This document shows positions 1 to 5,689 of a DNA stretch of 5,744 nt, in pieces. A model generated the notes under the pieces. That model searched no databases. It worked only from the letters and a program-made list of their open reading frames with translations, and had not been told where the DNA came from. The translations under genes were made by a program, and so were the position numbers. Every line of letters starts with the position of its first letter. Positions within the stretch are counted from its first letter, which is position 1. Source of the DNA: Planctomycetaceae bacterium (lineage in GTDB: Bacteria; Planctomycetota; Planctomycetia; Pirellulales; Thermoguttaceae); assembly GCA_009783865.1 (NCBI GenBank), contig WRCR01000276.1, positions 1 to 5,744 of the forward strand, given 5' to 3'.

Positions 1-1066
1 TCTGCAAAAACATATTACGCATTTATCCGATTATACGTTGCTTGATACATCCTGCGGATACGGAAGTTTTCTGCGCGTACCGAATTCTATTGGAGCGGAT
101 TGCGATACAACAGCACTGCTTGAAGCAGAAAAAAATACGGAATGTAAATTATTTCTGCATAACAGTTTGCGAAATGTTTCACGAAAACAATACGGTCTGT
201 TTGTTTCTGACAAGATAATTATCGTCGGCAATCCTCCCTATAACGATAAAACGTCTCTCGTTAAAAATTCAATAAAAAAAGAAACAGGGACTTTAGTACC
301 CGAAATAGACGAAGACCTGAAAAACCGTGATTTGGGAATTTCATTTTTGCTGTCATACAATAAACTCGAAGCGGACTATATTTGCGTTTTGCATCCGCTT
401 TCTTACTTGATTAAGAAAACAAACTTCGACCGCTTAAGAAGTTTTTGCCGGTCTTATAAACTTATTGATAATTTAATAATAAGCAGCAGTGAATTTTCGG
501 CGGCATCAAAAACGACAGCGTTTCCGATTGTCATCGCATTATATCAGCGGCACATTGGCAAAGAAAAGACGGACCAAGAGGCGGGGGATTTAGCCCCCGC
601 AACCCAGCAATGGAAAACGAAAGACGGCAAAACATTTACTATCGGGCAATTTGACAGCGTCGGTAATTACATAACGAAGTATCCGAATCAGCGTGCTGTT
701 AAACAGGATGAGACAGCCGCATATTTTTGGACTATGCGGGACATCAACGCATTAAAACGTTCAAAGACCTTTGTTGCAAAAGAGTGTTCGTCAACGATTC
801 GGGTGACAAAAGAATTACTTTCTTTTTACTGTTATGTTGATGCTTTTAAGGATTATATTCCGCATATTCCGTATTATTTCGGCAACAGCGATATAATGAT
901 TAACAAGGAACGGTTTGTAGAATTGCAGAACATCTTTCTTGCAAGGGCTTGTATGAAGCACAGCGAATTGATAAATCACACTTCCGCGATAGAGTATTCT
1001 GCACAATCAGAAAAATTATTAGACGAGTACTTTCATGTATTATTAGGAGAACATTATGTCAATTGA
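1..1066 (+). CDS. Type II N6-adenine DNA methyltransferase, 5' end outside window
   Basis: Predicted to transfer a methyl group from S-adenosylmethionine to adenine N6 in a specific DNA site, protecting it from a partner endonuclease. The frame is open from base 2 to TGA at 1064-1066, so the true start lies before the window; the TTG at 38 is only an internal leucine. A SAM-binding motif I (LDTSCGYGSF) starts at 38, and about 60 residues later the catalytic motif IV NPPY is encoded at 230-241, after a hydrophobic strand (IIIVG). Motif I before motif IV, with a long C-terminal half (probably target recognition), fits the TaqI-like (gamma) class of N6 methyltransferases. The recognition sequence cannot be read from the protein. 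A GC-rich palindrome at 575-600 is translated in frame as QEAGDLAPA and looks like an insertion in a variable loop. The stop overlaps the start of the next gene by 11 bp, as in coupled restriction-modification operons. DNA methyltransferase is firm; subclass is less so. Confidence 0.9.
   Translation, partial: LQKHITHLSDYTLLDTSCGYGSFLRVPNSIGADCDTTALLEAEKNTECKLFLHNSLRNVSRKQYGLFVSDKIIIVGNPPYNDKTSLVKNSIKKETGTLVPEIDEDLKNRDLGISFLLSYNKLEADYICVLHPLSYLIKKTNFDRLRSFCRSYKLIDNLIISSSEFSAASKTTAFPIVIALYQRHIGKEKTDQEAGDLAPATQQWKTKDGKTFTIGQFDSVGNYITKYPNQRAVKQDETAAYFWTMRDINALKRSKTFVAKECSSTIRVTKELLSFYCYVDAFKDYIPHIPYYFGNSDIMINKERFVELQNIFLARACMKHSELINHTSAIEYSAQSEKLLDEYFHVLLGEHYVN
575..600 (+). repeat. Palindromic GC-rich element, copy 1, inside methyltransferase gene
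   Basis: A perfect 7-bp stem (GCGGGGG 581-587 with CCCCCGC 594-600) closes a 6-nt loop ATTTAG and is preceded by CAAGAG (575-580). Aligned with the reverse complement of 4447-4472, 24 of 26 positions match, including the asymmetric CAAGAG flank. Base composition contrasts sharply with the surrounding AT-rich gene. It is read in frame as QEAGDLAPA with no stop, while another frame of the same strand would hit TAG at 591. It resembles in-frame palindromic insertions such as Rickettsia palindromic elements, by analogy only. Confidence 0.7.
1045..1058 (+). promoter_or_regulatory. Ribosome binding site fixing the second gene's start
   Basis: AGGAGA at 1045-1050 is followed by ACATT and ATG (1056-1058), inside the last codons of the methyltransferase. 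This shows that the endonuclease candidate starts at 1056, not at the downstream GTG 1172. It is the main evidence that the reading frame is broken rather than merely late-starting. Confidence 0.7.
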
Positions 1067-1807
1067 AATTGATAAGATAAACAGTACGATAACTGTCTTG
1101 TTTCCTTTAACGACTGCAATGGGAAGAATCCGAGTCAAACGAAGACGATTTTTAATGAATATGGCGAATCTGTGAGTGTTTGCCAAACACCGTTTACGTT
1201 GGATTGTTATATCGAATGGCAAGTCGGATATGATACGAAAATATCTGATACTGACAAGCAAACGACGTTACGTGACAAAACGTTCATAGGGGCTAATGGT
1301 AAAAACAAATGCCTTTATGAGTTATCTGAATGGGTGTACTACTTACACGATTTTGAAATCGTATCTGAACAACAACTTCTTGATGTAAAAGAATTTCTGC
1401 TTCAACAGGTAAAAACAGATTTGATGGATGAGCATGTTGACTTGCGAATCACACGGTCGCATCCAATTACAAAACAGTTTTACGGAATAGATTTTTATCA
1501 AACAGACGTAAAATATCCGCTATTGATTCATCGTTTTGAAAATTACGAGGTGATAGCAGAAATTAAAATCACAGAAAAACAGGTAGCGGTGGGTGTTCAA
1601 CCGATGTTATATTTTTGTTTTCCAATAACAGAATTATCGGCTGATACGCCTTTGCTTGGACGTACGGCAAAAACAAAAGAAGAAGGAAAATTGATCATCA
1701 ATAAGAATAATCACAAAATCTTTATCGATATGCTGAATATTTTCGGTGTATTGAGTAAAAATCACAATCACGATGTCGTGAGCATTATTGATACGATTCT
1801 GAAGTAG
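1056..1807 (+). pseudogene. Frameshifted probable type II restriction endonuclease
   Basis: I do not recognise the family. ATG at 1056 has AGGAGA at 1045-1050 and 5-nt spacing, so translation should start here, coupled to the methyltransferase stop. That frame gives about 39 codons and ends at TGA 1173-1175. The -1 frame, open from 1076 to TAG 1805-1807, reads as a normal protein well before the shift is forced (NCLVSFNDCNGKNPSQTKT from 1091). A frame-corrected product would be about 250 residues, a usual size for a type II endonuclease. The shift must fall between 1076 and 1172, most likely near 1088-1112. The corrected protein has a hydrophobic strand followed by E-I-K (codons 1559-1567), with aspartates 18 and 23 residues upstream (1505, 1490), which could be a PD-(D/E)XK nuclease core; this is weak. 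Position right after a methyltransferase is the main argument for function. A protein of about 211 residues from GTG 1172 is possible but would discard conserved-looking sequence. A sequencing error is the main alternative to true decay. Confidence 0.55.
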
Positions 1808-1829
1808 AACAGCAAAAATGAAAGGTATT

Positions 1830-3401
1830 CTATTCGCAGTTCGGATATGATTCGTTCTGCGATTTGCGCCGCCATGAGTCAAGTATCGTCATTGTCCGAT
1901 ACAGCAGCATCGCTGCCCTGTCCCGCGTGTCCGATTCCGTATAACAGCGAAGTTCCGGCGCATTGCCGGAAGGACGCAGATGAACGATGTCGTCGTTTCC
2001 GAAAATCATACGAATGCCGTCTGTATAATCCGCCGCAACTAAATCGCCGTACGAAGCAAAAATGATGCCGAGCGTTTCCAGGCCGCCGAGCGACAAGTCC
2101 TCAATGCGCTGCTGGGCAATTTCCGGCGGGAAATTTTTCAGCCGGTCGCTCATCACTACTCTTTTTGGAAGTCCGCGGATTAAATCCGAAAGGGACATAT
2201 TATTCCGTTTAGCATAACACAGCGTTCCGATATGAACAATTACCGGGTCACGCGTCGGCAACGGCGAAAGCGGTTCGTCTATAAAGTCCTCGTCAACAAA
2301 AATCGGCGAAGCGGTCAAGAATCCGCCGTTTGCTTCATAGCCGCAAACCCTTTGAAAACCGTTCTTTACGGCTTCCTGCATTTTTTCGATAACAAACGGC
2401 GAACCGATTTTCGTCCGGTTAACGTTCTTGAACCAGCCGCTCCTTTCGAGAACCGTGCTGGAACTAACCGGCGTAACAACATAATCGGCAAGCAAAAATC
2501 TTGCCGTGATAACACCGATGATGTCGCCGCGAATCCAGTTTCCGAACTCATCGAAAATCAGCGGTCGGTCTCCGTCTCCGTCGGCGGAAAGAATAGCATC
2601 AAACGGAATTTCGTCTGTCTTGACTTTCATTGTCGGCGGCAGATTTTTTCCCAATGCCCACTGACTGACGGCAACAGTATCTTCGTCCCGCAGTGCTTCG
2701 GTATCAACCGCAACAAATCTTTCACTGTGTCCCAAGCGGGTCACCGAAGCACTGAGTTCCGTGTATAGCCGAAACAGCAAGTCGGACGCAACTGACGAAT
2801 GTTCATAAATTCCGAGCCGCAAACCGCTTAAACAATTTTTCGGCAGTGCCCTGATATAACGCTCAACATAACGATTCTCGGCAATTTCCTGCGCCTCGAC
2901 AATCGACGAAGTCCGTGTGCGCGGTTGAAGCATGTGTAATCCGTCGAATAATTCATTGAATTTTTCCTGCGAAATATCAATTACCTGATTGCGGATGCCG
3001 TTTTCGTCATTTTTCAACACTTCGCCTTCCGGCATATAAAATTTGATGCCGTTTCGGTCTTCGGGAATGTGGCTGCCGGTAACCATGATAGACGGAATCT
3101 TTTCTGAAAAGCCGTAAAGTCCGAGACAAGGTGTCGGTACTTTTCCGCAGTTCACCGGTGTCAACCCGAAATGTTCTATTGCCCGAAAGACAGCGCGGGC
3201 AATTCGCGGGGACTCACGCCGCAAGTCGTATGCAACGGCGACTTTGTCAAACTTCTGACCATTTGCCGCTGCGTATTGTAAGAATCCGAGTGTGTAAGTG
3301 AAACATACGAAATCGTTCATGTCGGCAACGAGTCCGCGCACACCGCTGGTGCCGAATTTCACGTTGCTGTTCGTCATCAAATCGTGGATTGTTGTTGTCA
3401 T
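1830..3401 (-). CDS. Alpha-D-phosphohexomutase (phosphomannomutase/phosphoglucomutase family)
   Basis: A cytoplasmic enzyme that should interconvert hexose 1- and 6-phosphates through an active-site phosphoserine and Mg2+, supplying sugar nucleotides for envelope polysaccharide. It has 523 residues, longer than the 450-470 typical of bacterial phosphomannomutases. All four family loops are visible: a start loop FGTSGVRG (16-23); catalytic TGSHIP with Ser110 followed by DRNGIKFY; the metal loop DGDGDR with Asp274, Asp276 and Asp278; a sugar-binding loop GYEANGG with Glu356; and the phosphate loop RPSGNAPE (476-483). The last differs from the usual RPSGTEP. The ATG at 3401-3399 was chosen because GGAGG (3414-3410) sits 8 nt upstream and the FGTSGVRG loop begins at residue 16, as in relatives; the in-frame ATG at 3431 lacks this support. 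It is transcribed divergently from queG and converges on the endonuclease gene with only 22 bp between stops. Substrate preference (mannose, glucose or glucosamine phosphate) cannot be decided here. Confidence 0.93.
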   Translation of the reverse strand: MTTTIHDLMTNSNVKFGTSGVRGLVADMNDFVCFTYTLGFLQYAAANGQKFDKVAVAYDLRRESPRIARAVFRAIEHFGLTPVNCGKVPTPCLGLYGFSEKIPSIMVTGSHIPEDRNGIKFYMPEGEVLKNDENGIRNQVIDISQEKFNELFDGLHMLQPRTRTSSIVEAQEIAENRYVERYIRALPKNCLSGLRLGIYEHSSVASDLLFRLYTELSASVTRLGHSERFVAVDTEALRDEDTVAVSQWALGKNLPPTMKVKTDEIPFDAILSADGDGDRPLIFDEFGNWIRGDIIGVITARFLLADYVVTPVSSSTVLERSGWFKNVNRTKIGSPFVIEKMQEAVKNGFQRVCGYEANGGFLTASPIFVDEDFIDEPLSPLPTRDPVIVHIGTLCYAKRNNMSLSDLIRGLPKRVVMSDRLKNFPPEIAQQRIEDLSLGGLETLGIIFASYGDLVAADYTDGIRMIFGNDDIVHLRPSGNAPELRCYTESDTRDRAAMLLYRTMTILDSWRRKSQNESYPNCE

Positions 3402-3456
3402 CGAATTATCCTCCAACTTACCGTGTTGCATTTCTGCCGTTTTTCAACGAAAATCA

Positions 3457-3491
3457 TACGGTATTATATCATTATAATAGGAAAACGGCAA
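3457..3491 (-). promoter_or_regulatory. Candidate sigma-70 promoter for the phosphohexomutase
   Basis: On the - strand, TTGCCG (3491-3486; 4 of 6 to TTGACA) and a perfect TATAAT (3468-3463) are separated by 17 bp. Transcription would start near 3457, giving a leader of about 55 nt before the start at 3401. A second - strand TATAAT at 3476-3471 has no clear -35. This is pattern matching in an AT-rich spacer, so it stays moderate. Confidence 0.4.
3462..3478 (+). promoter_or_regulatory. Candidate -10 elements for queG
   Basis: The + strand has TATTAT (3462-3467) and a perfect TATAAT (3473-3478), but no good -35 at normal spacing. TTTTCA (3441-3446) is 15 bp before the first of these. They overlap the - strand -10 boxes almost exactly, so the two divergent genes probably share or compete for this site. 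If TATAAT at 3473 is used, the queG leader would be only about a dozen bases. Confidence 0.3.
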
Positions 3492-3496
3492 ATACG

Positions 3497-4426
3497 ATGA
3501 CAACAAATGCCGCACAATCCGCAATAAAATTGGAGATACTTGCCGGTTCACTCGGTTTTGAATTGAGCGGCTGGACAAAAGCAGAAGCACCGGCAGCATT
3601 TCCCGCTTTCGAGCGATGGATAGATGCTGGCAAAAACGCCGGTATGAATTATCTTGCCCGCCGCTGTAAGGAGCGGCAACATCCGTCGTCCGTTTTGCCG
3701 GAAGTAAAATCGATTTTAGCACTCGGCGTTTCTTATCGGACCGTTTTGGAAGGAACGGAAAGCGGCGGAAAACATCCGATTCGCTCGCTGTCCGGCATTG
3801 CGGAATATGCCCGCGGAACGGATTATCATCTTTGGTGCAGTGACCGGCTGCGGTCTTTATCGAAGACGCACGCCGAATTATTTCCGGCGGAACGCTGCCG
3901 CGGTGTTGTTGATACCGCACCGCTGCTTGAACGGCAGTTTGCGGTCAATACGGGTCTTGGCTTTATTGGTCGGAACACGATGCTGATAAACGAAACACTC
4001 GGTTCAAAATTCTTTCTTGCTTTTCTTTTGTCAACCGCTGAATTGCCGGACGATGTTTTCGGAAAGCCGATTGAGAATTCCTGCGATGAGGATTGCCGAT
4101 TGTGTATCGAACATTGTCCGGTCGGAGCGTTGACTGATTATGTTCTCGATGCCCGCCGCTGTTTGAATTATTGGACGATTGAGTACAACGGCAGCGAAGA
4201 TGACCAGCCGCAATTCGTGAAAGATAAGATTGCCGAAAGACCGGCAGAAAGACCAACGGAGTATTTTTTCGGCTGTGATGTTTGTCAGAACGTTTGTCCG
4301 AAAAATCTGCATATAGTACCGGTTTCAGGCGGAACTATACCGCCGGAGTCATTATCGCCGGAAGAGTTGCGGCGAATTGCTGCCGATACTCCGCTGGAAA
4401 GAGGGCTGATACAAGTTTTTCAGTGA
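3497..4426 (+). CDS. queG: Epoxyqueuosine reductase QueG
   Basis: Catalyses the last step of queuosine synthesis, reducing epoxyqueuosine to queuosine in the anticodon wobble position of tRNAs for Asp, Asn, His and Tyr, using cobalamin and two [4Fe-4S] clusters in the cytoplasm. The 309-residue protein shows the family order: a cobalamin-binding N-terminal domain with SGIAEYARGTDYH, then VDTAPLLER, whose Asp139 aligns with the proposed catalytic acid, then GFIGRN, then the iron-sulfur part. Eight cysteines are suitably placed: 196, 200, 203, 207, 222, 260, 263 and 267 (the last three in GCDVCQNVCPKN). The first motif is C-x3-C-x2-C-x3-CP, one residue longer than the C-x2-C-x2-C-x3-CP I expect. 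It lacks the C-terminal HEAT-like extension of longer QueG proteins, as many relatives do. ATG 3497 was chosen because the typical N-terminal helix (IKLEILAGSLGFELSG) follows directly, and the frame upstream to 3389 overlaps the divergent gene. The nearest ribosome-binding match, AGGA (3479-3482), is too distant, so initiation looks weak or leaderless. Other queuosine genes are not in the window. Confidence 0.96.
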   Translation: MTTNAAQSAIKLEILAGSLGFELSGWTKAEAPAAFPAFERWIDAGKNAGMNYLARRCKERQHPSSVLPEVKSILALGVSYRTVLEGTESGGKHPIRSLSGIAEYARGTDYHLWCSDRLRSLSKTHAELFPAERCRGVVDTAPLLERQFAVNTGLGFIGRNTMLINETLGSKFFLAFLLSTAELPDDVFGKPIENSCDEDCRLCIEHCPVGALTDYVLDARRCLNYWTIEYNGSEDDQPQFVKDKIAERPAERPTEYFFGCDVCQNVCPKNLHIVPVSGGTIPPESLSPEELRRIAADTPLERGLIQVFQ

Positions 4427-4439
4427 CGATTCTATGATG

Positions 4440-4466
4440 AAAAAAAGCGGGGGATAAAGCCCCCGC
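4440..4466 (-). terminator. Intrinsic terminator of the BON-domain gene
   Basis: Read on the - strand, a 7-bp all-GC stem (GCGGGGG/CCCCCGC) with loop CTTTAT is followed directly by seven T residues (4446-4440). It begins 43 bp after the stop codon at 4509. On the + strand the same hairpin is followed by CTCTTGAATA with no T-run, so it should stop BON-gene transcription well and queG transcription poorly. Confidence 0.85.
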
Positions 4467-4472
4467 CTCTTG
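4447..4472 (-). repeat. Palindromic GC-rich element, copy 2, forming a terminator
   Basis: In - orientation it matches 575-600 at 24 of 26 positions: CAAGAG, the 5' stem arm, a shared TTTA in the loop, and the 3' stem arm. Only the two outer loop bases differ. The CAAGAG flank lies outside the hairpin, so its conservation argues for a repeated element rather than two unrelated GC hairpins. The T-run that makes this copy a terminator is absent from copy 1. Confidence 0.7.
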
Positions 4473-4508
4473 AATAACGTTACTTGAACGAATTATCGAA
4501 GTCCGCTA

Positions 4509-5426
4509 TTAGTATGTATATCTTATCGGTTGACGGAATATCGGCGAAATAGGACCAGTCGGCGTGCTGTCATCGAAATCCAGCCACCACCAGCCGTCGT
4601 GCCATTCCATCGAAACCTTGCGCCAGCCGAGCGGTGCCTGTGGATACGGATAGAAAGGTCCGATATAAGGCCACGCTTTCGGTGAATACTGACGCGGATA
4701 ACAAACCTCTGCATAATTCGGATATGCTGCATAAGAGGGCCACGCATAAGCCGGTAAATTCGGACAGTTATACTGTCCCGGCATAGGACCCTGCGGACCG
4801 TATGCTTCCGGATGATACGCACCTTGCGGAGGTGCCATTGGCGGCATTGCTCCGTGCATTGGTGTTCCGCCTACGATTTGCTGACCGTTGCCGGGAACAT
4901 AACCGCCATGAATTTGTCCATGCGGAACCGGTGCCATCTGTACCGGTTGCGGTGCCATCTGAACCGGCTGCTGTACAGCGGCTTGTACTACAACTTGCTG
5001 CTGCGGCACAGGAACCGGCGCATTGGCTATCGACTGCGCTGGTTTGGGCGAGAATATTGAAGATTTCGGTTTCTCTTGCTTCACGACAGGAACCGCTTCC
5101 GGCTTTGCCGGAGAAACAACCGGCTTTACCGGCTGAACAACAGCACCGCCTTTTACCCGCAAACCGTTGTCAATTTCGGTTACCTTGACACCCGGTACAC
5201 GGCGGACTTGTTCCAGAGCGGTCTGAACCATGTCAACACTCGCAACCTCCCCGGCAAGTTGCACCTTTCCGCCCTGATAGGAAACGGCTATGTCGTAACC
5301 GGGAAAACGCTCACTCAACGAAGCAGCAATCCTTTCCGCCGCTTGTTGATTGGTATTTGCCAAAACCAGTGCCGGACTAACAACAAGCACAGCGGCAAAA
5401 ATGAACGGAACTAAATAAAGCCGCAT
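4509..5426 (-). CDS. Secreted BON-domain protein with proline-rich linker and aromatic C-terminus
   Basis: A 305-residue exported protein. Residues 1-23 form a Sec signal peptide (MRLY, hydrophobic core, then ALVLA with likely cleavage before NTNQ); there is no lipobox cysteine at the site. Residues about 27-92 form a BON domain: a helix (AAERIAASLSERFPG), a strand pair (IAVSYQGGKVQLAGEV) and a second helix followed by GVKVTEI. BON domains are linked to phospholipid or envelope attachment. Residues about 95-250 are rich in Pro, Gln, Ala, Tyr and Gly, with a tandem QPVQMAP repeat. The C-terminus is compact and aromatic: GPFYPYPQAPLGWRK, then EWHDGWWWLDF (256-284). I associate this end with planctomycete proteins but cannot confirm it here. 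The ATG at 5426 is firm because AGGAGG (5437-5432) lies 5 nt upstream and the signal peptide starts there. It converges with queG and has its own terminator. A structural or wall-associated envelope role is inferred; exact function is unknown. Confidence 0.85.
   Translation of the reverse strand: MRLYLVPFIFAAVLVVSPALVLANTNQQAAERIAASLSERFPGYDIAVSYQGGKVQLAGEVASVDMVQTALEQVRRVPGVKVTEIDNGLRVKGGAVVQPVKPVVSPAKPEAVPVVKQEKPKSSIFSPKPAQSIANAPVPVPQQQVVVQAAVQQPVQMAPQPVQMAPVPHGQIHGGYVPGNGQQIVGGTPMHGAMPPMAPPQGAYHPEAYGPQGPMPGQYNCPNLPAYAWPSYAAYPNYAEVCYPRQYSPKAWPYIGPFYPYPQAPLGWRKVSMEWHDGWWWLDFDDSTPTGPISPIFRQPIRYTY
4930..4971 (-). repeat. Two 21-bp tandem repeats in the BON-gene linker
   Basis: Units 4930-4950 and 4951-4971 match at 19 of 21 bases and encode the heptapeptide QPVQMAP twice. 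Both differences are synonymous in the protein, suggesting an internal duplication kept under protein-level constraint. It lies in the low-complexity linker, where length change should be tolerated. Confidence 0.75.
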
Positions 5427-5437
5427 TCCTTCCTCCT

Positions 5438-5683
5438 GAATATATCCTTACGGGTCAACAACGTTATCTTATTGAATCAACACAGTCAAAGCGACTCGGT
5501 CATGCCGGTACAGCATCTCAATCGGCAATTCAGCCGGAGAACTTACCGAAAACCTTAAAATTCCCTTTGGGTAAAATACAAAAATTACAACACAGGGCTT
5601 TTTTCAATTATCGTCTTTTTGCCGCAGATAACTTTAGAAACTTTAGGAAAAGATGCGGTTTCGGCTGAAACTCACGACATATG
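5438..5683. other. Intergenic region upstream of the BON gene
   Basis: These 246 bp separate the BON-gene ribosome binding site from the stop of the next - strand gene and should hold the BON promoter. I find no convincing -35/-10 pair: TTGACT on the - strand (5489-5484) has only a poor -10 (TAACGT) at 17 bp. There is no tRNA-like structure or strong terminator. The - strand frame 5603-5469 is open for 44 codons and reads protein-like, but has no credible start. Confidence 0.5.
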
Positions 5684-5689
5684 TCATGA
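5672..5689. repeat. 18-bp near-palindrome over the right-edge stop codon
   Basis: TCACGACATATGTCATGA reads the same on both strands except for one mismatched pair (5675/5686); the central GACATATGTC is perfect. It covers the TGA stop of the edge gene and the first bases after it. With no loop it suits a dimeric protein-binding site better than an RNA hairpin. Eighteen bases with one mismatch is only mildly surprising by chance. Confidence 0.4.

Larger units (their letters stand above)
3392..3506. repeat. 12-bp inverted repeat at the two divergent gene starts
   Basis: TTGTTGTCATCG at 3392-3403 and CGATGACAACAA at 3495-3506 are exact reverse complements 91 bp apart. Each contains the start codon of one divergent gene, so both proteins begin Met-Thr-Thr. 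The repeat does not extend in either direction. It may be a shared translation or regulatory signal, or chance. Confidence 0.5.

Noticed and set aside
1076..1112. Programmed -1 ribosomal frameshift in the endonuclease gene
   Set aside because: The best heptamer, T TTA ACG at 1106-1112, fails A-site re-pairing, and no other X-XXY-YYZ site or strong downstream hairpin is seen. A lost base or sequencing error is simpler.
1172..1807. GTG at 1172 as the real start of the endonuclease candidate
   Set aside because: No ribosome binding site precedes it, protein-like sequence continues upstream in the same frame to about 1091, and a well-placed site serves ATG 1056.
2232..2768. 178-codon open frame on the + strand inside the mutase
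   Set aside because: It is antisense to a gene with all catalytic motifs, has no ribosome binding site and reads as arginine-rich low-quality sequence.
3402..3431. Mutase start at the upstream ATG 3431
   Set aside because: GGAGG is placed for ATG 3401, and the extra ten residues (MQHGKLEDNS) include the translation of that site.
3389..3496. Longer queG protein starting at 3389
   Set aside because: It would add 36 residues unlike QueG and overlap the start of the divergent mutase. The family's N-terminal helix begins right after ATG 3497.
4447..4466. Terminator for queG on the + strand
   Set aside because: The hairpin is present, but the bases after it (CTCTTGAATA) have no T-run; only the - strand has one.
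4802..5414. Several + strand open frames opposite the BON gene
   Set aside because: They mirror the biased Pro/Gln-rich codons of the real gene and carry no recognisable motifs or start signals.
5631..5646. Direct repeat ACTTTAG (5631-5637 and 5640-5646)
   Set aside because: Two 7-bp copies in AT-rich intergenic DNA are expected by chance, and there is no third unit.
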